From NCBI GenBank assembly GCA_032358165.1, contig JAALGY010000011.1, positions 1,240,001 to 1,304,000 of the forward strand: 64,000 bases of DNA, given 5' to 3'. This DNA comes from Diplosphaera chodatii. Lineage: Eukaryota > Chlorophyta > Trebouxiophyceae > Prasiolales > Stichococcaceae. The notes under the pieces were generated by a model, which saw only the letters and a program-made list of their open reading frames with translations, did not search any database and had not been told where the DNA came from. This document shows, piece by piece, positions 12,701 to 24,983 of the stretch; the stretch's first letter is position 1; every line of letters begins with the position of its first letter. Both the position numbers and the translations under genes were made by a program.

Positions 12701-15700
12701 GCGGCTGAGGGCTGCTGCTGCTGCTGCGACGGTGCCGGGAGCCAGCCAAACATGGGCCGCCGCATCAAAGCCGCGTGCTCCGGCGAGTGCAGCAGCTGCT
12801 GCCACGCCTCCCTGCCGTCTGCTGCCGCCGTCCGCCTGGCCTGCTTGACCGGTGGCGTCGCGCTCGTGGCACCACCACCACCCTTGGCTGCCTGCGCTGC
12901 GGCCTCTGCTGACCGTCGTCGAGCGCTGCGAGTCGTCACGCCCGGCGAGGGCGTCGCTGATGCGGCATTGCCTGACGCCGCCGTCGAAGCTGTTGGCGAG
13001 CCTGCGCCGATGCCGGCTGTCAGATGATATCAGGGTCTATGCGGCCGTGCACGGTGGTCTCTGAAGCGCACTGACACGCAGCTGCATCGCCCTGCATGTC
13101 ATTCTACGTGTTGGACTGGAGTTCTGAGGTGTGCAGCATCTGCCTTGCCTGCGGACTGGTGGGCAGGTGCGCGGGCACGCACAGGCGTCTGGAAGTCGCC
13201 ACTGCCTGAGCTGCCCTCAGCTGCCGGTAGGTTGGGGACGCCCAGCCAACGGCGCAAGGCCCAGGAGATGTGCGAGAGGCTGTGGGTTGCTTCTGGGTGC
13301 GCATCTGCAGGAGTGCATTGTGTATGTGAAACAGCAGGCGTTGTGAAACCTCACCAGGTTGATGGGGTGTCTTGCTGACCTGGTGCAGTTATGCCAGCTG
13401 ACACAGCAACAGCAGCGTGTCTGGTAGGATCTTTTGCGAAGCCCACCTGTCGACTGATAGACCAGAGTAGCGACGGCCTGGAAGGCGCCAGGTGACAGTG
13501 CATCACGCAGTGCATCCTGCAGAGGCAGCCTCGGAGCATGATGTGCTAGAAATGCTGACTGGGGCACGAGGTTGGATGGTGTCCAGAATACTTCGATCCA
13601 TACGTATGTGCGCAGGGCAGCAACCTCACCATAGCAAGTGCAGCAACCGTGCCGGTCTGCGGCTGTGTGAGCCGGACGCGAAGCTTTGCACCACCCTCCA
13701 GCTGCAGTGTCACACGGTCCCCAGCGGCATCCTGCATGTGGTCAGGTGTTGCAATGCCAATTCAACATATGCAGATGCGCGATCGCACGAGCGCAACCAC
13801 ACAGCTATCCATCAGCAGCTGTTAAGGCAGACCTGCAAGCCTGTGACTGCTGGCTGCCTGCTGCGCTGTGGGCTGTCATGCTGTATTCTAGACCGGCTGC
13901 TGGCCACTGGGGTGTCGATGGACATTGCGTCAACCTCGCTCGTTTCATGGCCTGCATCACCTGTCGTACCAGCAGCACAGGCATTGAGTGGCACGGCAAG
14001 CATAGGGCCACCACCACATGATGCCGCAGGCAGCCTCTCACAACAAACGACTGTCGACAGCAGTAGGCCATGCCCGCAGTTTCACCTGCGTGCTTAGAGC
14101 TGAGCATTGCCGGCGACCCGTGTGGCAGCTGCACGGCCACGTCCACCATGCGTTGCTTGCCGACATACAGCGCGAGCTGACCGCTTTGATGCAGCACCAG
14201 CAGATCCCGTGGCGACTTTGACTGAGGCCACGGCCCTGCATGTGGTCTGCCCCGCGGCTGTCGCATTGCTGCCACTGATGTTGCTGCGGCCACAGAAGTC
14301 AGCTGGAAGGCCAAGTGCACCTGCGCATGCCCTTTGAGGCTGTCACCACGGTCTTCCATGCACTCTGCATGACACGATATCACTGCCAGTGACATGAAAT
14401 GTTGCTAATGCAGCCAGTGGATGCTGATCCTGCACAGCCTGTACACTAGGGTTGCCTGGTGGTTTGTCGAGGAGACGCGCAGCGCTGTCAGTGATGTAGA
14501 GCCAGCGCTGAAGATGCATAGCATGGGGCGCCCGTCTGCATTTTCTGCCAAGCACGCCGACGTGGGTCCGCAGCCTGAACATGTGTACGCATTGTCAGAG
14601 CAGGCAGCAGTGACTGCATCATGGCGCAGGAGATCATGACCTGGAGTGCATGCATTTGAATTTGAGCGCGCAGATTTGGATGCAGGTTTGTGAGTCTCTC
14701 GGGACACGTGTCTGCACCTGCTGCAACATGCTGCTGCCACAGGGCCACAGCCTGCATGCTGGGTTGTGCAAAGTGCGCATACACAGGTGGCGTCGCAGGA
14801 GCACCCGGCGTCCCAGCTGCCGCTCCGAAGCCAAGCGGCGAGAAGGCCATAGGCGAGATGCCACCGTCAGGCAGCCGGATGCTGCGTACCGGAAAGAGTA
14901 TGGTCTCACTGCGTGCTCATGAGCCCTGCTTTGCCTGGTAACTACTGAGCCAGCTTGTAGCCTGAAGCCTGTCATCCAGAACGCAGGGCTTCGAACCGGT
15001 TTGTTTACCTGGTGGCAGACCCGGGCACAGAGTTGGGTGCCGGCGGCGGCGTGGCTGGCGTGCGAGGGGCGGCTGGCGTGGCGGCGGTGCCCCGAGGGCC
15101 TGGCGCCACACCGCGGCCGCCCATGTCCCACACCGTGCATGTGCTGGCTGCCTGCTCGTGAGGATGTCACCTGCCTTGTGGATTGTGCTCTGTTGCATGC
15201 ACGCCTTGGTTGGGTTCGCATGCTTCGGCTGACACCACTGCTGCCATGCCTACCTGGTTGACTGTCACAGCCTGCGGCAGCTCAGTGCTGGTCCACAGTA
15301 CGGTCTCCAGCATCCAGTCACCGGGGGCCAGGCCGCCGCCGGGCTGCGTCGCCACCGGCTGCAGCTCCTCCAGCGGGTGCTGCAGCACCTTGGGCTCCAC
15401 ACCCTCGCCCTGCCATGTGCAGGAGTGCGCCGCATGCTTCAGCTGCTGCACGACTGTCAAGCCGATGGCCTTCTTGCATGTTCGTTGATCCGGTGCCATA
15501 GTTTCAACAAGTGTACACGTGTTTGACTCTGTTCCTATTGGAAGTATTGCTCGAATAGATGTAGCGCAGACTTTGCATACCCCACTCACCGACAGCAGGA
15601 CTGCGCTCGGCAGCGGATGCAAATGCTGAAATGCTTCGGGCAGCGGCACCTCCTGCACATCGCCCGTTGCGGTGATGACTGTCAGGTTTCCAGCCTGTCC

Positions 15701-16286
15701 GCAGGACACGGCAAACGGTCGTCACATCGTTCAGTCAACAAATACATCTACAGCACTACAGCAAGCTTGTAGCCACATTGTGCATGGCGTGACACCACCT
15801 GCAGCAGGCACAGTAGCTGCCGCTGCTGCTTGGCGAAACGACACCATGCTGCATCCACAATCGCGCCTGCCGTGGTGTACTGCGCTATAGCAGTCCCATT
15901 GAGGCGGCGGACGGCTCTGTGTACATCAGAATGGGTCTGGTGTTGCCAATGAATTGTGGCACAGTTCAAGCACATCAAGCGACAGACAGCCATGCGGGTG
16001 ATACATCAGGGGACCGTATTGATATCAGGGCCTGTCACCTGCAACCATGTATCTCGAGGACCTCGTCCTGCGCCAGCAAGCCAGGCGGAGCCCTTGCTGC
16101 ATCGTACACAAGCACGCGCCTGCCCGCAGCCCCCTGCGCATTGGACATGTGTAAGTACTTCTCCCCATTTGGCTTCAGATGAGATGTGACGCGGCTGTCT
16201 CACGGTTCAACATGCATCGTGACATGTTTTGCAGGACCCACCGTCGACTGCAGGTCTGGCTGCCAGTCTGTTGGCGTGGCGGTCAT
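3793..16286 (-). CDS. APC1: Anaphase-promoting complex subunit 1
   Basis: APC1 is the largest scaffold of the APC/C, the nuclear E3 ubiquitin ligase for cyclins and securin. About 12.5 kb of minus-strand exons run in the family order. The N-terminal propeller: probable start MTATPTDWQPDLQST at 16286, RVLVYDAARAPPGLLAQDEV, VVDAAWCRF..LLCLLQ, AGNLTVITATGDVQEVPLPE near 15.7 kb. The middle: RPMFGWLPAP near 12.76 kb, MVQRGWTLTELDSLPYGTAL near 11.6 kb, ADWPPEAYLLVGRADLA near 11.4 kb. The PC-repeat solenoid: AWPEFHNGVAAGV near 10.06 kb, GLLLGLAAAHAGTS near 9.35 kb, VQAAALLGIGLLYRGT near 9.05 kb, GPGATLALALQFLRTNDAAV near 7.78 kb, ALGVLFLGGGAASLADSNEA near 6.13 kb, AMRHLYVLAVEPRCLAAMDV near 5.85 kb. 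The C-terminus ends LLAAASQ before a TGA at 3795-3793. The gene follows RBBP6-like on the same strand. The start codon is the least certain part. Confidence 0.95.
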
Positions 16287-16815
16287 CGCCGCATGATGTG
16301 GCACGTCATGTTTCACCTTTCGTGACGCCAATCTGGCGGTGAAGCCCAACGTATTCGCAGGCTGTGAATAACGTCAGGAACAAGCGAGCTGCTGCGATCA
16401 TGCATGCTGATCATGTAGTCGGTGCCATGCCCCTCGATCTGTTGATGTGAAACTGCTCGAACTGATGTGTCGATACCTTGTGCATTCCGAAGCATACAGA
16501 CAAATGCGAAATGTAATCATGTAGTGTGTGCAGAATCACACTGTATTTCATATTTCAACACGAGAGGTGCAGTGGGCAGCTGCTACTGGGTGGTTACAAT
16601 AGCAGTGTGTCGCTGTGTACTCTGGAGTATTGTTTCCAGCAATACTTGAACATGTCCGTCCCACACAGCAGATGATCAAGCTCAGCAACCTGATGCTGTA
16701 TCTGCCAGTCCTGATGTTGTTTCAATCTCATGCTGTGCGGCACAGCTAGGCCGCTGTCTGATACTGTGACAGGCTATTGTAGCCCGCCGACCTACCACAG
16801 ACGTTAACATCATGC
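16287..16815. other. Tandem intergenic region between RBBP6-like and APC1
   Basis: About 530 bp with no coding frame I trust. It should hold the RBBP6-like 3' UTR and the APC1 promoter. TGTAA on the minus strand at 16598-16594 lies about 220 nt after the RBBP6-like stop. The middle, around 16.33-16.75 kb, looks AT-richer than its surroundings. Confidence 0.45.
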
Positions 16816-19800
16816 CTACTTCCTTGCTTTGCGTTGCTTTTTGTGTGGCTGCTCCCGCATAGAGTCGGCCACGGCACGCTGGAAGAGCGGCATGTTGGCC
16901 TTGATGGCAGTGGATGGTGTAGATGCTGTCTGTGTCAGGCGATCCTGTTGGCAGATGCAGCGCAGCAGATCAGGTGGTGCATGGGAGGATCTGGCCGCAT
17001 GTAGTGGGTGAAACCCTTGCGTGGAGGTGACCATGGCATGCACAGCTGCATGCGAAGTGGGGCTTGGCAGTGCAGCAAAGGTTTTGCCACCACAGCTGGC
17101 TCTCTGGCAACAGACCGAGCACGATGGCTGCACCTCGATAGACGCCTTGGCAGTGGCCTGAGATGCCGCAGCTGCAGCTGGCTCCGCTGCATGCGCGGGC
17201 GCGGTATCAGCGTCAGCCTTGCTGTGCTTGCGCTTCCGCTTCTCTGGCCGCGGCTCAGGTGACGCCGAACGCCGAGGCACGGCCACCCCCGGCTGCGCCG
17301 CAGGCTCGTCCACAGCATGGCTGCGCTTGTGCGGCCTGCCACCCTGCAGCGGCTGCGGTGAGGGCCTGCGCTCCTTCTGCACGGCGGGCGAGACAGATCG
17401 GGACAGCCTGAGCTGCGGTGACGCGCTTGCATCCTTGCTGTGCTTGTGCCGCTTCTTGTCTTTGCCCTCCTTGCCATGCTTGTGCTTCTTCTTCTTGTGC
17501 TTCCGTGCCTTCCTGCCGCCGCCGCTGTCTGGCGAGCTGCCCCGGGCATCGTCCTCCAGGCTGACCACGAACTTGCGTGGCATGGTGCCAGGAAGGGGTC
17601 CTGCCGAAGTGTAGCCCTCTGCCTTCCCCTGCAACTAAAACCTGATTTCTACCAATTGTGTAGCCCCTGCAAGGTGGCCAACAGCAGCCCGCAACCAAGC
17701 AGTTTCAATGACAGCGGCAGCAGCACCAGCGCTCCAAATGTTTGCCTCTGCTGCAGCGAACATCACACACCACACACTTCAAGCACACCTGCGGCCGCGG
17801 TTTTGCACCGTTTGCATGTAGACCGGGCTCCACGGAGGTCGCTGTACCTGCAGGGGATCTGCACACAGACAGGAGCGTTGACAGCACACAATGATGGACT
17901 CCGTATAAAGAACACACCAAACACAACAGGCACAGCTTTTCGGGTGGGTGTTTGGCCACGGGCTCTGCATTGAGCTTGGTCACAGCCAACTTATGGCATT
18001 GCAGTGCAGCATTCCCGTGGAAGCCCCTTCTGAGGTCCCACTGGCTCGACTCAGCCAGTTGCCTCCTGTGGTCCCACCAGACACCCTCGGGGTGCCTGGT
18101 CGCCACCAAGCAGCATGTTTGGGCCAGGCTTGATGAGACATTGCAACAAGATCCTTCGTCCATCAAATTCAGGGTCCAAACACAAAAGCCCAGCATGCTG
18201 TGCTGTTGCTGGGACCCGACTCCTGAGCCAGACAGCTCCTGGCTGCCAACATTCACAGGATGGCAACAGAGGCCCAGAAACTGCAACCACCTGCTGATTG
18301 GCCCTGCCACTGCCTGCCCCTGCGCTATCTTCTGGCGCTCCTGAGCTGGACTGGCGCTCCTGCGGCCATCTTGCTCCCGAAGACGAGCGTCTTCATTCCG
18401 CAGCCCCTCGCAATGCCTGGCGTCCTGCTTTTGCTGCCTGTTCCCCCTGGCAGTCTCATGGACGATAGCAGCACTGCCACCACTCTCCCCCCTGGTGGGG
18501 TGCACGCCACGAGCCAGGCTGTCTGGGGCGCTGGAGCCCTCAGCACCTGCTGGCGCCGCACGATCGGGCACGGCAGCAGCCGCCTTCTGCACAGCTGTCT
18601 GCGGCTGCTGCGCAGCAGCAGATGGCAGCGGGTCTGGCCCCTGCTGCTGGTGCCGCTGCCGGCTGTCTGATGAGGGCTTTGGAGACGCAACGCCCCTGGC
18701 CGCAGCTGCTGCATCTGCTGCTGCACCGTCGTGCTCCCAACGCTCCGCACTGCCGGGACGACGGGGCACTGGTGAAGGTGCTCTGCCATGCAAACCCGCA
18801 GGGCCAGCTCTGGGCAGCCCCTGCTGCCGCTGTTGAAACATGGGTGGCCGAGGCCCGCGCGGCGGCGGCGGCTGGCTGGGGAAGAAGCCACCGCGAAACT
18901 GTGGCCGCGGGCCTGGGGGCCCATGGTAACTGGGCGGACCAAAGCTGCCGCCTCGCTGCCCTGGGCTGCCGCTGCCACGGCTGCCGCGGTGCCGCCGCGG
19001 CGAGCGACTGCTGTCGCGGCTGCGGCGCCGGCTGCTGCGATGTCGTTTTGGGGACCTGCTGCGGCTGCTGCGCTTCCTGTGGCGCTTGGAGCGGCTGCGG
19101 CTTCTGCTGCGGCTCCGGCTGCGATGCCGGCTGCCGTGGCGCCCAGACGAGGCATTTGCCTGCTGCCGAGTGTCACAAAGTAGCGCGTCTCAGCCCGCAC
19201 AGCGCTGAAGCGATGAGTCATTCCCTCACATCACACAGAGTTCAAGCCCTGACATACCACGAACTTATAGGCAAAAGGAACCTTCACACACCTGCTGTGC
19301 AGCCTTCAGCTGCTCATACTCTGCAGGCGTGAGCGGCCGGTCTGATGCAAATGCCTGCATCACCAAGCCCATGGGCCCCTCTGGCAGCACGCCCGAAGGG
19401 AAGGGCAGACCGCCGAATGGCGGCGGCAGCCCGAGAAACTCCTCACCGGCCAGCTGTGGTGGCGGCAGCATAGAGGCTGCATCTCTGATTGGGCTGGCAA
19501 CTGCAGCTGAGGTGCTGGCACCTTCGCCATGAGGCGCCATGGTCAGCTGCAGCAGTGGCTGTCCAGCAGGCTTCAGCTGCTGGGGCGCAGGCTGATCTGT
19601 GGGCTGGCTGATGCTGGGAAGGCCGGCAAGGCCGGCTGCCTGCTGGGTAGGTGCTTCAAGCGCAGGTGCACCCTTGCATTACAGATCGCACATCAATTGG
19701 AAGGCATGCCTCGACTCCAATGCAGTGCCCAGTGCAGAGTTGGTTGACGCCTTAGTCAAGGGTGAAGAAGACTGGACAACAGGCAATCTACCTGTGGGTT

Positions 19801-21163
19801 GGAGCCCTTGACTGCTAGCGGAGCAACAGCTTCATGGAAGGCAGCTTCATTCGGCTGGAGTGTCCCCATCATGCCGTCGGGCAACAGCAGGCCACCTGGG
19901 CAAGGGCAGCAACTTCAGGAGCATGGCAACAGCCACTGGTGTTTCATGAGCAAAGCAAGCAAGCGGCTGTCAGGCAGCATGGTAGCAAGTCACCTGTGCC
20001 GCTGGCTGTCAGTGCCTCCACAGGGATGCCAGCTGGCAGCCGCACGCGCTTTTTGTCGAAGGCTGGGTCACCAATCGTGGGGCAGTTTCGGGCATCATGT
20101 CCCTTGTTGCCACAGCGATAGCACTCGCGCTCGGCAGGGTCGAACATGCCTGCAGGCATACAGTATGATGAAAGATGACCTCTCCAGGACTATAGAAATG
20201 AATGCTCATGAGTAATGTTGGCTTTGGGCTGGAATGGCTAGAAACACAGCAAAGGTGACTGTTCTGGGCCAGGTTGCTGCAACTTATAAGTGTGTTGCCA
20301 TGGTCGGCGAGGACCCATCCAGAAATGCACCTGTCTGCATGCATGCAACCTGGGAGTTGGGTACCCACCTCGGCCGCCAGGCCCGAAGCGGCCGGCATCT
20401 CCCCTGCCACCAAACCGGCCGCCACGGCCACGGCCATAAGTCGCACGCGCGCTGTCAGCCATTTCCTGCCGCCAGCTGTCGTTGGCCTGCTGCAACAGTG
20501 CCTGCATCTCGTCCTCCGCGGCGGGCACTGCCTCGGGCACCGCTTGCTCTGAGTACAGATCGCCAAAGGCAGCATCGCCCGTGGCTCCATTTGCTGCCGG
20601 CGCTGCTGCCTGGCCTGCGGCTTGGTCCTCTGCAAGCTTGAGAGCTGGTGCAGCTGCTGCAGGTGCTGCCGAGACGGTGATGCCACTGCCCGCCTGCAGT
20701 GCGTTGGGCTTGAGGCCAGGGGTGCGCTTCACAACAACTGAGGAGTTGCGAGCAATCTGGGCTGCGTCGTCATCATAGGTCTGTCCCGTGCGGGGGTCAG
20801 ACAGCGTCAGCTCCTCAATGGCCTCTTGGCCGAGACCCTGCAGACGGACATCATGATGTCAAAGGGCTGACAGCACCCAGCGTTGCCAGCTTGATGCGGA
20901 GTTTGCGGCTGCTGTGCACATGCACTGCACGAGCCACACGCCCCAAGCCTGATGGGATGACATGCACAGCATTCCGGTAGACGCTTTAGGAACCAGGGAT
21001 GATGCATGACCAGGCTGAGGAGAGGTTAAGCATGTGTCGGCACCTTCTTCTCCGAGATGAGGGCCTTCAGCTCTCCGACAGAAAGATAATGGCCACTGAA
21101 GCTGACCGAGTCGAAGGCCTTCGTCGACTTGAACTTGAAGTGCACCTGCCCTTGGCCCGCCAT
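16816..21163 (-). CDS. RBBP6/Mpe1-like DWNN-domain protein, RING not found
   Basis: Members of this family (Mpe1 in yeast, RBBP6 in animals) belong to the mRNA cleavage and polyadenylation machinery and usually carry DWNN, CCHC knuckle and RING domains. From ATG 21163 the first exon encodes the ubiquitin-like DWNN domain (VHFKFKSTKAFDSVSFSGHY), continuing near 20.8 kb (LSDPRTGQTYDDDAAQIARN) and 20.7 kb (SSVVVKRTPGLKPNA). A Gly/Arg stretch follows, then the CCHC knuckle ECYRCGNKGHDARNCP at about 20.13 kb with FDKKRVRLPAGIP, as in Mpe1. The next exon (PDGMMGTLQPNEAAFHEAV, about 19.89 kb) splices to a Pro-rich exon (LTPAEYEQLKAAQQ), then RS/Pro-rich and Lys/His-rich exons (17.63-16.82 kb, with KARKHKKKKHKHGK). 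No RING or U-box pattern occurs between knuckle and Pro-rich region. It could be two genes split near 17.65 kb, but a good acceptor there argues for one. Confidence 0.85.
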
Positions 21164-21601
21164 CGCGAGCACCGCTGAACAACCTTGTGAAAGTCGAGCA
21201 GCGATAGCCTCAGCAGCAGTGCCCCATGAAGGTGGGCCGCTGCCGGCAGCTCTGCAGCTGCAGCAGGGCCACGCCTGCTCCAACTGAGCAAAGCTACAGT
21301 GCAAAGGTTGACATTGTGGCGAGATGATGCGCTCGGCTATGTAGCCACGGACTCGGGGTTTTTCCCAGGCTTCAGCTCCCCTGATCCCTCGCGAGTCACC
21401 AGATCGGGCACAGCAGGTGACAGCACACACACCGCGCACTTGCCACAGGCCAGCATGCATATCACAGCTGTGCCTGCTGGGTGTTGGCAGGGTCGCGCCC
21501 TTGCTAGTTGAGAACCTGCAGAAGCACATCCACCCATCCCAGCTTGAAGGTCGCAGCTCTGTACTGTTCTCGAAAACCGACCGCAGAGCACGCACACCAA
21601 C
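21164..21601. promoter_or_regulatory. Divergent intergenic region, RBBP6-like / PsbS-like
   Basis: About 440 bp between opposite start codons, presumably holding both promoters. I see no distinct motif. Confidence 0.35.
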
Positions 21602-22330
21602 ATGAACTCGCTATCTTGTGGATCCGTGCCGCTCACACCTCTGAGCAGTGTAAAATGGACACGGCTGATACCGCACCACAGCAGGTGCGTCTTGGGCGTC
21701 AGCCGGTGCAGCACAATCGGCAGCCAACGAGCAGGACGGCCACCCGTGGTCAAGGCCGCAACAGACGAAGGGAGCAGCCAGGCGTCAGAGGAGTGGCCGA
21801 GGCGGTCGCAGCCAGACAAGGTGGACAGCAATGGCGATGATGCCTCCTGGGGCAGCGCCCGCAGCATTGACGACGCTCAGCTAGCGAAGAACCGTGAAAC
21901 GTTCCTGCTGAGGCTAGCTTCTCTGGGTTTTGGGGCAGTGCTCGTAGGCGAGCGCATCACAGGCAGCGGCGTTGTGCAAGCGCTTGGACATCCCACTGGC
22001 GTGTCACTGTACGAACTGGACCTGGCGCTGGGGGCCATCATTGGTGCACTGTTTCTTGGTGGCCTAGCCCCCACGCGCTTCATCTACTCCAGCGTCAAAG
22101 ACGAGAATCCGCGGCCTCTCTTCGACGATGTTCCAGCACTGCTCGGCCGGCTGTCCTGTATCGGTCTTGGCGCCACTATCTTGGCAGAGGCTGTCACTGG
22201 GAAGGGGGTTTTGGGTCTCCTTCAGCTGGAGACTGGCACAGAGTCGTTGACAGAGGCCGAGTTTGCGCTGGTGTTTCTCGTGCTGCTGGTAGCAACGAAC
22301 CTGAAGAGCCCAGCAGATAGAGATGATTGA
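21602..22330 (+). CDS. PsbS-like / LHC-superfamily four-helix plastid membrane protein
   Basis: A single-exon protein of 242 residues. Residues 1-75 are Ser/Arg-rich and fit a plastid transit peptide. The mature part holds two related halves, each a helix, a turn and a second helix. Half 1: RLASLGFGAVLVGERITGSG (about residues 105-125), then LALGAIIGALFLGG. Half 2: LLGRLSCIGLGATILAEAVT (about 183-202) with GKGVLGLLQLETG, then FALVFLVLLVAT. The pattern R-x-A/S-x-x-G-F/L ... G/A-E-x-x-TGxG ... LxxETG is that of PsbS and related LHC-like proteins, and the four-helix layout matches PsbS. The helix-1 glutamate/arginine pairs of LHC proteins are not clearly kept, so pigment binding is doubtful. A thylakoid location is inferred. 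True PsbS, or a separate LHC-like branch, would need a tree to decide. Confidence 0.8.
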   Translation: MNSLSCGSVPLTPLSSVKWTRLIPHHSRCVLGVSRCSTIGSQRAGRPPVVKAATDEGSSQASEEWPRRSQPDKVDSNGDDASWGSARSIDDAQLAKNRETFLLRLASLGFGAVLVGERITGSGVVQALGHPTGVSLYELDLALGAIIGALFLGGLAPTRFIYSSVKDENPRPLFDDVPALLGRLSCIGLGATILAEAVTGKGVLGLLQLETGTESLTEAEFALVFLVLLVATNLKSPADRDD

Positions 22331-22643
22331 TAAGCTGCCCTGCTGGTGCAAGACCCGCGACAGTGGGCTAAGGCATTGTGCATGGTTGAGCGATGACGAA
22401 GATGTCTTCATGATCCGAGACATGGTTTCCCATTGATTTATCTGAACGAGCAGAAAACTTGTCACAGAGAGCAGCAAAGCCTTGCTGGCCTCATATGATC
22501 CTTCTTGTCGTTGCGAGCACAACCAAACTGGCTCTTGTTTGGCAACATTGTGGACCTGTGGATGACTGCCATGCTATGAATCCGACAGCAGCCCATCGTT
22601 GCAGTCTATCGCTTTAGTTCTGCCATTCATGTGATACTTAGCT
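22331..22643. other. Convergent 3' region, PsbS-like / fibrillarin
   Basis: About 310 bp between facing stop codons. I see no gene, repeat or clear TGTAA signal. Confidence 0.4.
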
Positions 22644-24378
22644 TCACGCCTTCACTTTGGGTGGCGGCCGGAACACACCCACAACCATGGCATGGTCCCG
22701 CTCATATGGCTCCAATGTGACCTGCACGTGCATGATGCAACATATTGACTTCCTGACGCCTTGAGTGGCATTGCGGCTCAAAAGAAAGACATGGTTTTTC
22801 AATATGCCAGGACGGACAACCGCACTCCAGATGAGCAGACCGGGAATGCAAGACTCGCAGTTCCGTACCTGCTCCTTGGGCTTCATCTGCATCTCCTGCA
22901 GCTTCTTGACCTCGCGTGCAAACACCGCCTCAGGCACCGCAGTCGAGTCAATGCACGACGCCTTGATTGAGATGACGAAGTTGCCCCCGTTCTTCAGGAA
23001 GTACTGGCCATTGAGGCCCACAATGCGGGCCTGCAAACAATGGTTTAGCGGAATCAGCACGGTCGGTACATGCAGTCCTTCACTGCCCAGTTCATGGCGC
23101 CACGCAGATACAACAGTGTATCAGATATGCAGCATCCTCGGCTGCATGTTGCACCTGGTCTGGCTGTGCAACATCTGCGAAGATGACGTCCACCATTGGC
23201 ACCAGCATGCGGTATTTCTGTGGGTGGCGGGCATCCTCGATGATGGGCACGATGTTGGGCCGCTTCTTTGCCATGTTCACGAGGTCACGGCCTGTAGAAC
23301 AGTTGCAACATATTGAGGACAATGCACCTGGCTTGCTCATCAAGTACACTCTGCCGAAGGCTCGAGATGTTGAGCAGCATCAAGGCAATGCTGTCACGAC
23401 AAGCAGGGTCCTGAACAACAGCCCCAAGACGTACCACTGCGGTGTGAAAACTCGACAGCATAGACTGTGCCATCTGGTCCCACGATATCTGACACATGTG
23501 ACACACTGGTGCCAGATGCAGCGCCCAGGTACAGCACCTGCAGCAGCACGGGTGCTCAGCTTCCACATGCTGATGAAGGCCCAGTGCGCATACACACCGA
23601 GGTCACTGCCGCCTGCAGATGACCAAGAACCCCAAAGCGTCAAGCGTAGCAGGTGTATCTTGTGACGCACCTTGGCTCCAGGCTTGATGTGCACGTTGTC
23701 CACGCCCGCCAGCACGGAGGCGGCCAGCTTGGAGCGGAAGGGGTTCCACACCCGGTACTCCACCTTCTCGCCCTCGCCCACCTCCACGCTGATGCGCTTC
23801 TCGCCATACACGCTTTCGCCCACTACCATGTTCTTTGTCACCTGGACAACGCCAAGCACCAGTGTTGGAAACAGCAGTATGATTGCCGTGGTCGGCTAGG
23901 GTGCACGGGCACGCATCGCAGGTGTAGAAGCTGGGGTTGCACGGTTAAGCAGTGGCAGAGGATGTGCAGGACTCACCAGAGCGTCCTCCTTGCCGCGCGC
24001 GATGAAGATGCCCTCGTGCCTGTGGGCCTCGATAGCGACCTTTGCTCCGCCCTTCATGCCGCGGCCGCCCTTCTGCACGCCACCGCGTCCGCCCCGGCCG
24101 CCGCGCCCGCCACCACGGCCGCCGCCACGACCACCGCCCCTGCCGCCATCACGGCCACCTGTCCGATCAATAAGATGTTACTACAGGTCTGTGAAGCCAT
24201 GCCTGAAAGCAAGCTGTGCAACTTCAGCCAATGTGCAATCCGCATGCATGCGTCAAGCACACCTACCTCGACCACCACCGAATGACCTGCCGCCGCCTCC
24301 ACGCCCTCCGCCACCGAACGATCGGCCGCCTCCACGTCCGCCGCCGCCGCGGCCGCCTCCAAAGCCTCTGCCCGACAT
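22644..24378 (-). CDS. FBL: Fibrillarin, rRNA 2'-O-methyltransferase of box C/D snoRNPs
   Basis: Fibrillarin is the catalytic subunit of box C/D snoRNPs and methylates rRNA ribose 2'-O positions in the nucleolus. Translation starts [20 protein letters not shown] at 24378. The Gly/Arg domain crosses an intron (about 24.27-24.16 kb) and ends [15 protein letters not shown]. Next come [57 protein letters not shown] motif [21 protein letters not shown] (about 23.54-23.45 kb), [50 protein letters not shown], then [20 protein letters not shown] and [13 protein letters not shown]. The last exon ends [20 protein letters not shown] and a stop at 22644. All family blocks are present, so it should be active. 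It is divergent from SART3. Confidence 0.97.
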
Positions 24379-24983
24379 TAGGCTGTGCTGCAGGAACAAG
24401 CTGCGGCGCTGCCCTCACACAAGCCGCCTCGCCCCCCGCTCAACCGGCGGGCGGCGTACGTAGGTGGTGCGTGCAGACGTTTGCTGCAAGCAACTATGCG
24501 TGTAGATTTGTCAAATGCGCTCTGAACGACTTCCGTTGGGTACACACGGATGGGAGGCGCTTCAGTCCTGAACTTCCGGTGGGTTGTATTCAGCTGACCC
24601 TCCTGATTTAGGCTTTCGGCACTCGCAAGTGTTTTGACAAACGTTCTGTTGAATGCAGTGCAAGAAAGCATGCTTTCACCCGGCGGCCTTGTAGCACTAG
24701 AGCAAGTACCTCCGGGCAGCTAACAACATTAGCTTCGTGCCACTGCAGTTCGATCTGCGAGGCGAAGCGTGCAGTTGCCCCCTTCTCACGTCAGTATCTG
24801 TCACACGCAGCAAACATTGACCATTGAAGGCCTGCATACTTGTGTGTGGTCATTTAGTGTGCTACAGCTTTGTGCTGCAAGAACTTCATGTCGAATAGCG
24901 CCAGATCATCATCTGAAGACAGCTCTTGACAAGCGGTGTGATCAAGATCAGTGGCAGATTGTTTGGCGGAGTATCCGCGTGCA
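24379..24983. promoter_or_regulatory. Divergent intergenic region, fibrillarin / SART3-like
   Basis: About 600 bp shared by two RNP-biogenesis genes. It is locally AT-richer near 24.48-24.66 kb and 24.72-24.95 kb. I find no motif I can name. Confidence 0.4.

Noticed and set aside
17040..17110. Cys cluster CSVCCQRASCGGK in the RBBP6-like C-terminus as a RING or zinc site
   Set aside because: Spacing does not fit RING, U-box or CCHC patterns, and there is no second half.
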